From NCBI RefSeq assembly GCF_000732605.1, contig NZ_JPME01000010.1, forward strand, positions 62,036 to 126,035: 64,000 nt of DNA, given 5' to 3'. Numbering within the stretch: the stretch's first letter is position 1; every line of letters begins with the position of its first letter. A program made the translations under genes and the position numbers. This stretch comes from Lacrimispora celerecrescens (GTDB taxonomy: Bacteria; Bacillota; Clostridia; Lachnospirales; Lachnospiraceae). Below the pieces are notes generated by a model. That model saw only the letters and a program-made list of their open reading frames with translations, did no database searches and was not told where the DNA came from. Positions 60,984 to 64,000 of the stretch are shown here, one piece after another.

Positions 60984-61026
60984 ATAACGCCAAGGACGCA
61001 AAATGCGCCCTTGGCGTTATTTATTA
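60984..61026 (+). terminator. Rho-independent terminator of the MetE-like gene
   Basis: A 17-base stem (ATAACGCCAAGG-CGCA with TGCG-CCTTGGCGTTAT, one mismatch) is followed by TTATTAG. It lies 20 bp after the stop codon. Confidence 0.75.
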
Positions 61027-61093
61027 GTAGTTTAACTGCTTCACTATAATTCCTGTACTTTGAATTTGTTCGGGACACGATTAAATAGTAATT

Positions 61094-61726
61094 TCATGAT
61101 TGGATTGAATCCATTAACGCATAAAAATATTCGGCTTTCTGTGTCCTATAAAGATTATACCAGGGATCTAGTGTTTTTGCAGAAAATACATCCAAAGCTT
61201 TCAGTACATGGAGAGAAAATTCCAGGGGAGCGATTCCTGAAGCGGTTATTAAGTTCCCATCCGTTACGGCAGCCTCCTGCTTATAGTACTGTTCTCCTCC
61301 ATAGCCTGGACAGATCATTTTAAGGTATCCCAGGTCATTGCTTGTATGCCGGTTTGAATCCAACAATCCTTTCCGGGCAAGGCCCATTGTAGCTCCGCAA
61401 ATAGCAGCCACAATAATACCTTTTTTTAAGCACTGCTCTGCCATAGACAAAATGGGGTCATGAACCGTTTCTAACCATGTATCTCCTCCAGGCAATATCA
61501 AGGCATCTGCGTTTTCCATGGTACACTCATCAAGTTCTATATCCGGTAATATTTTTAGACCTCCCATTGTTATAACAGGAGTTTTTTTCGTTCCAACCGT
61601 AACGATTTTCGAAGGGGCCAGGCCTTTCTTATAATATCTTCCGGAGGCCAGTTCCGCAGTTAAATAACCTATTTCCCAATCAGCCATTGTATCAAAAACA
61701 TAAAGATATACAACGTTTTTATTCAT
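61094..61726 (-). CDS. DJ-1/PfpI family protein
   Basis: A 210-residue class I glutamine-amidotransferase-like protein: VVYLYVFDTMADWEIGYLTAEL at the start and IIVAAICGATMGLARKGLLD at the nucleophile elbow, Cys in AICGAT. A His and a Glu/Asp (acidic partner) follow in the family; the conserved ADALILPGGDTW is the second site. Relatives are chaperones, proteases or hydrolases; the role here is unknown. The ATG at 61726 follows GGAGG; the earlier ATG at 61741 has none. Confidence 0.88.
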   Translation of the reverse strand: MNKNVVYLYVFDTMADWEIGYLTAELASGRYYKKGLAPSKIVTVGTKKTPVITMGGLKILPDIELDECTMENADALILPGGDTWLETVHDPILSMAEQCLKKGIIVAAICGATMGLARKGLLDSNRHTSNDLGYLKMICPGYGGEQYYKQEAAVTDGNLITASGIAPLEFSLHVLKALDVFSAKTLDPWYNLYRTQKAEYFYALMDSIQS

Positions 61727-61801
61727 ATACTTATCCTCCATTTTTTAATTTCTCAGTGCGGACCAAATGGCCAGCCGCAAGAAAAAACGATGTTATCTTT
61801 A

Positions 61802-61845
61802 TTATAAAACAGCTTCACTGACAACTACTGTCAGTGAAGCTGTTA
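61802..61845 (-). terminator. Perfect hairpin terminator of the DUF2785 gene
   Basis: The 16-bp arms AACAGCTTCACTGACA and TGTCAGTGAAGCTGTT are perfect complements with a five-base loop. On the minus strand TTTTATAAT follows. It touches the stop codon of the DUF2785 gene. Confidence 0.85.
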
Positions 61846-62715
61846 AAATTGATCTTCTATTAATTCCTTATCAATTTTAAGAAAGCGGTTTAGTTTTTCT
61901 TCTGCTTTAAACATTACATTTATAAGGTTCAATGTACTGTCGTAGTGCATTGTTTTAAAATACAAACATCTTAAGAAGTTTTTTGAGTTAACTCTGGCAA
62001 TATACTGTTTCCGGCCATTCTGCCATTCAGCACATTCGCTTAGCTCTTCGATCCAATTGATCATCGCCTGGTTTGACAAAAGATTCCCTTTCATGATTCT
62101 AAAAACAACACGACAGATACGCTCGTCTTCTTCCGTATGAAAAATATATTTTCCATTATGCAAAATTTTCTTAAAAGCATTTAAAATTTCTTTCGTTATA
62201 TCCTCGTTGCATTCACGGCATTGTACCAACTCATCCATTAAATCGGCGCCATGCGCTGCTGCATGTGCCCATTCCGATTTCGGAATATAACCCCTTAAGT
62301 CTTTTTCCGAAATATAGTATTCTAACACTTTGTTCTTGATTTCAATAAACTCATCAACATTTAAAAATACCTTTTTTCTATGTCTAATTAAAATCAGAAC
62401 CACGACAAGCGCTGAGAATGTCCTTGTAAAAACACTGTCATTCCCGTCGCTGCCTATTTGATAAAATAAATGTTCTTTATCTATAAGAACGGAAAGAATA
62501 TATTTAAGCTGCTCTTCATTGAAAAATTCCTTCCCTTCTATCCACTCACTAAAAGTATTATATATTAAATCATCACGAAACTCTGAATCCGTATCACCGA
62601 TATGATCAAGCATCTGCAATACAAAATCCCAGGGGTCCTGTTCTTCTGACACCATGTATTGATTTTCCTGGATCTTTCTTAATTCTAATATAAGCTGTTC
62701 TCTTTTATAGTTCAA
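61843..62715 (-). CDS. DUF2785 family protein
   Basis: A 290-residue helical protein of the DUF2785 family: MLDHIGDTDSEFRDDLIYNTFSEWI, then VFTRTFSALVVVLILIRHRKKVFL, and SEWAHAAAHGADLMDELVQ. Function unknown. Frequent Glu and Lys with HEAT-like helices suggest a scaffold, and the conserved AHAAAHGADL could be a site. Start codon at 62715 (ATG or TTG in AGGAGTAGAGCGGTTGAACTA; TTG fits, with AGGAG upstream). Confidence 0.8.
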   Translation of the reverse strand: MNYKREQLILELRKIQENQYMVSEEQDPWDFVLQMLDHIGDTDSEFRDDLIYNTFSEWIEGKEFFNEEQLKYILSVLIDKEHLFYQIGSDGNDSVFTRTFSALVVVLILIRHRKKVFLNVDEFIEIKNKVLEYYISEKDLRGYIPKSEWAHAAAHGADLMDELVQCRECNEDITKEILNAFKKILHNGKYIFHTEEDERICRVVFRIMKGNLLSNQAMINWIEELSECAEWQNGRKQYIARVNSKNFLRCLYFKTMHYDSTLNLINVMFKAEEKLNRFLKIDKELIEDQF

Positions 62716-62768
62716 CCGCTCTACTCCTTTTGCATATTTTAATAAATGAAAGATTAATGCTCTTGCTA

Positions 62769-63935
62769 TTATTTAACTACTTCAATCCGATTCCGTCCAT
62801 TTCTTTTTGCCGCATACAAGGCATCATCACTTATTTTATACAGTGTGTTTATAGAAGTGTGTTCATCTGGAATAACAGTGACAATTCCTATACTTATTGT
62901 ATATTTTATAATATGATCTCTGCCAACGTTGACAGTAGCTTTCTCTGCAATCCTTCGTAATCTTTCTGCAACTTCCAGGGCCTCCTTTTCATTCGTTCCC
63001 GGAAGCAGTACTGTAAATTCTTCGCCGCCTATTCTGCCAAATAGATCATAATCCCTTAATTGACTTTTTATTTTCACTGCAAAATCTTTCAGCACCATAT
63101 CTCCTGCAAAATGACCATAAATATCATTGATCTTTTTAAAATTATCCAGATCAATAAGAAAGAATGAAATAGGCTCCTTTCTTCTTGAGAATAATGAGAC
63201 GTTCTCTTTAGCCCGCAGTAAAAATTCTCTTCGGTTGAATATACCCGTCAATTCGTCATATGTAGCAACCTTAGTCAATTCCAAATCCGACTTTTCCTTT
63301 GCCATAAGGATAAAACCAATATTTCCGATCAGCATAATCAGATATAAGCAAAGGAAAAACAAAACATTGTATATATTATTCGACATCAAAGACACGGATT
63401 CTCTTAAACCGATTCCCATATAGGCTCTTAGAATAAGTAAAATAAATCCTGCTAAATAAATAAAAGCAACTGTCTTTTGTAAAACCGATGAATTTTTATC
63501 CATTAAAAATACATAGATTGGGAAGCACCAAAGGATAATCATACTGATAGACATAATTGAAATCCGCACACCCTCTGTATATTGCAGCAATATGGCTAGA
63601 TGGATCACCACAATAGAAATGGCGGAAGCAATAACATATGCCCGTTTTATCAATTTGTTACAGCGTTTCTTTATAATTAGGAACGCAATAATCTGCGTGG
63701 TCTGAGCTATAATTAAAAAGGAATTACCAAGGGATATTGAAATAAATATATTGATAACGTCCCGTAACCCAAGAAAAACCCATGCAATTGTATCAAACAG
63801 TCTTGCAAATAAAAAGATATATAAAGAAGAATCCTTTTTATGCTGGATCATGTAGGCGATACCTAATATTCCAGAAAAAAGATGTCCTATAACAATTGTA
63901 AATATAAGAGTTTTGATACTAAAGTCTAAACTCAT
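62769..63935 (-). CDS. Membrane-bound diguanylate cyclase (GGDEF domain)
   Basis: A 388-residue protein. About six to seven hydrophobic helices fill residues 1-210, then a GGDEF domain of about 160 residues with LTGIFNRREFLLRAKE, DLDNFKKINDIYGHFAGD and GRIGGEEFTVLLPG. The active site reads GGEEF, and RDYD five residues upstream is an intact RxxD inhibitory site. It should make c-di-GMP and be feedback inhibited. ATG at 63935 follows GGGGAG; the longer frame to 63986 is rejected. Signal sensed by the membrane part unknown. Confidence 0.93.
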   Translation of the reverse strand: MSLDFSIKTLIFTIVIGHLFSGILGIAYMIQHKKDSSLYIFLFARLFDTIAWVFLGLRDVINIFISISLGNSFLIIAQTTQIIAFLIIKKRCNKLIKRAYVIASAISIVVIHLAILLQYTEGVRISIMSISMIILWCFPIYVFLMDKNSSVLQKTVAFIYLAGFILLILRAYMGIGLRESVSLMSNNIYNVLFFLCLYLIMLIGNIGFILMAKEKSDLELTKVATYDELTGIFNRREFLLRAKENVSLFSRRKEPISFFLIDLDNFKKINDIYGHFAGDMVLKDFAVKIKSQLRDYDLFGRIGGEEFTVLLPGTNEKEALEVAERLRRIAEKATVNVGRDHIIKYTISIGIVTVIPDEHTSINTLYKISDDALYAAKRNGRNRIEVVK

Positions 63936-64000
63936 TTTATTGCTCCCCACCTTCATGTTGAAGTTCCAAGCTGAAATTATAAACAATTAACCTTCTTAAG

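Noticed and set aside
1-64000. CRISPR arrays, rRNA, tRNA, prophage or transposase genes
   Set aside because: No regularly spaced repeats, cloverleaf sequences, rRNA segments or transposase/integrase motifs were noticed.

Overview
The window looks like chromosome of a low-to-mid GC anaerobic Firmicute, most likely a Lachnospiraceae-type clostridium. The basis is AT-rich intergenic DNA, strong AGGAGG-type ribosome binding sites, frequent TTG/GTG starts, Rho-independent terminators throughout, and families typical of that group (CD3324, DUF4358/MBOAT/DHHW, BceRS-BceAB, DUF6506, DUF2785). The genus is inference. No rRNA, tRNA, CRISPR array, prophage or complete insertion sequence was seen. Most of the window is a mosaic of small accessory operons for stress, detoxification and small-molecule modification.

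Layout. 1-7200: end of a beta-carbonic anhydrase, MsrA-MsrB fusion, CoA-type NUDIX hydrolase, methyltransferase, 3-methyladenine glycosylase, a DUF4358/MBOAT/DHHW acetyl-transfer operon, a DUF1801 gene wrecked by an internal deletion, and a VOC protein. 7300-16400: metallo-beta-lactamase-fold enzyme, GNATs (one frameshifted), phosphoesterase, Asp/Glu racemase, WYL regulator, flavin amine oxidase, and membrane proteins. 16500-24300: a papain-like protein, then a BceAB-type ABC transporter with TraX, a monofunctional GT51 transglycosylase, a VOC protein and a BceRS-type two-component system. The TraX-BceAB and GT51 promoters share a 27-bp site placed 32 bp upstream of the -10, which suggests one regulon for cell-wall antibiotic defence.

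24300-38900: many one- or two-gene units, including GNAT, methyltransferases, AraC-GyrI, a CofE-like protein, a Nim-like flavoprotein, a MarR-nitroreductase operon, an RsgA GTPase fused to an RNHCP zinc domain, CD3324, PadR/flavodoxin, MerR-TipAS and a flavin reductase. The last gene here is a methyltransferase behind a roughly 250-nt leader with a six-codon upstream ORF and a terminator/antiterminator pair, which reads as a transcription attenuator. 39000-43900: an aldehyde-type operon (aldo/keto reductase, Fe-alcohol dehydrogenase, aldo/keto reductase) controlled by a divergent MerR regulator through a 19-bp-spacer promoter, then a frameshifted cysteine desulfurase.

44000-64000: lactonase-type beta-propeller with two small hydrophilic proteins, a dehydrogenase remnant, a metallophosphoesterase, and a cyclic beta-1,2-glucan synthase split into two genes (2039 and 810 residues). 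These are followed by a small coiled-coil ORF, a P1B metal ATPase divergent from a TetR-LysR pair with a perfect 22-bp palindrome, a MetE-like methyltransferase, a DJ-1/PfpI protein, DUF2785 and a membrane diguanylate cyclase.

Three broken genes (10222-11231, 42695-43806, 6548-6717) and one truncated remnant (45629-45826) show local decay. Two of these differ from intact genes by one base and could also be sequencing errors. The best candidates for undescribed biology are the attenuator at 37796-38081, the paired 27-bp sites at 21072-21098 and 21886-21912, and the split glucan synthase.
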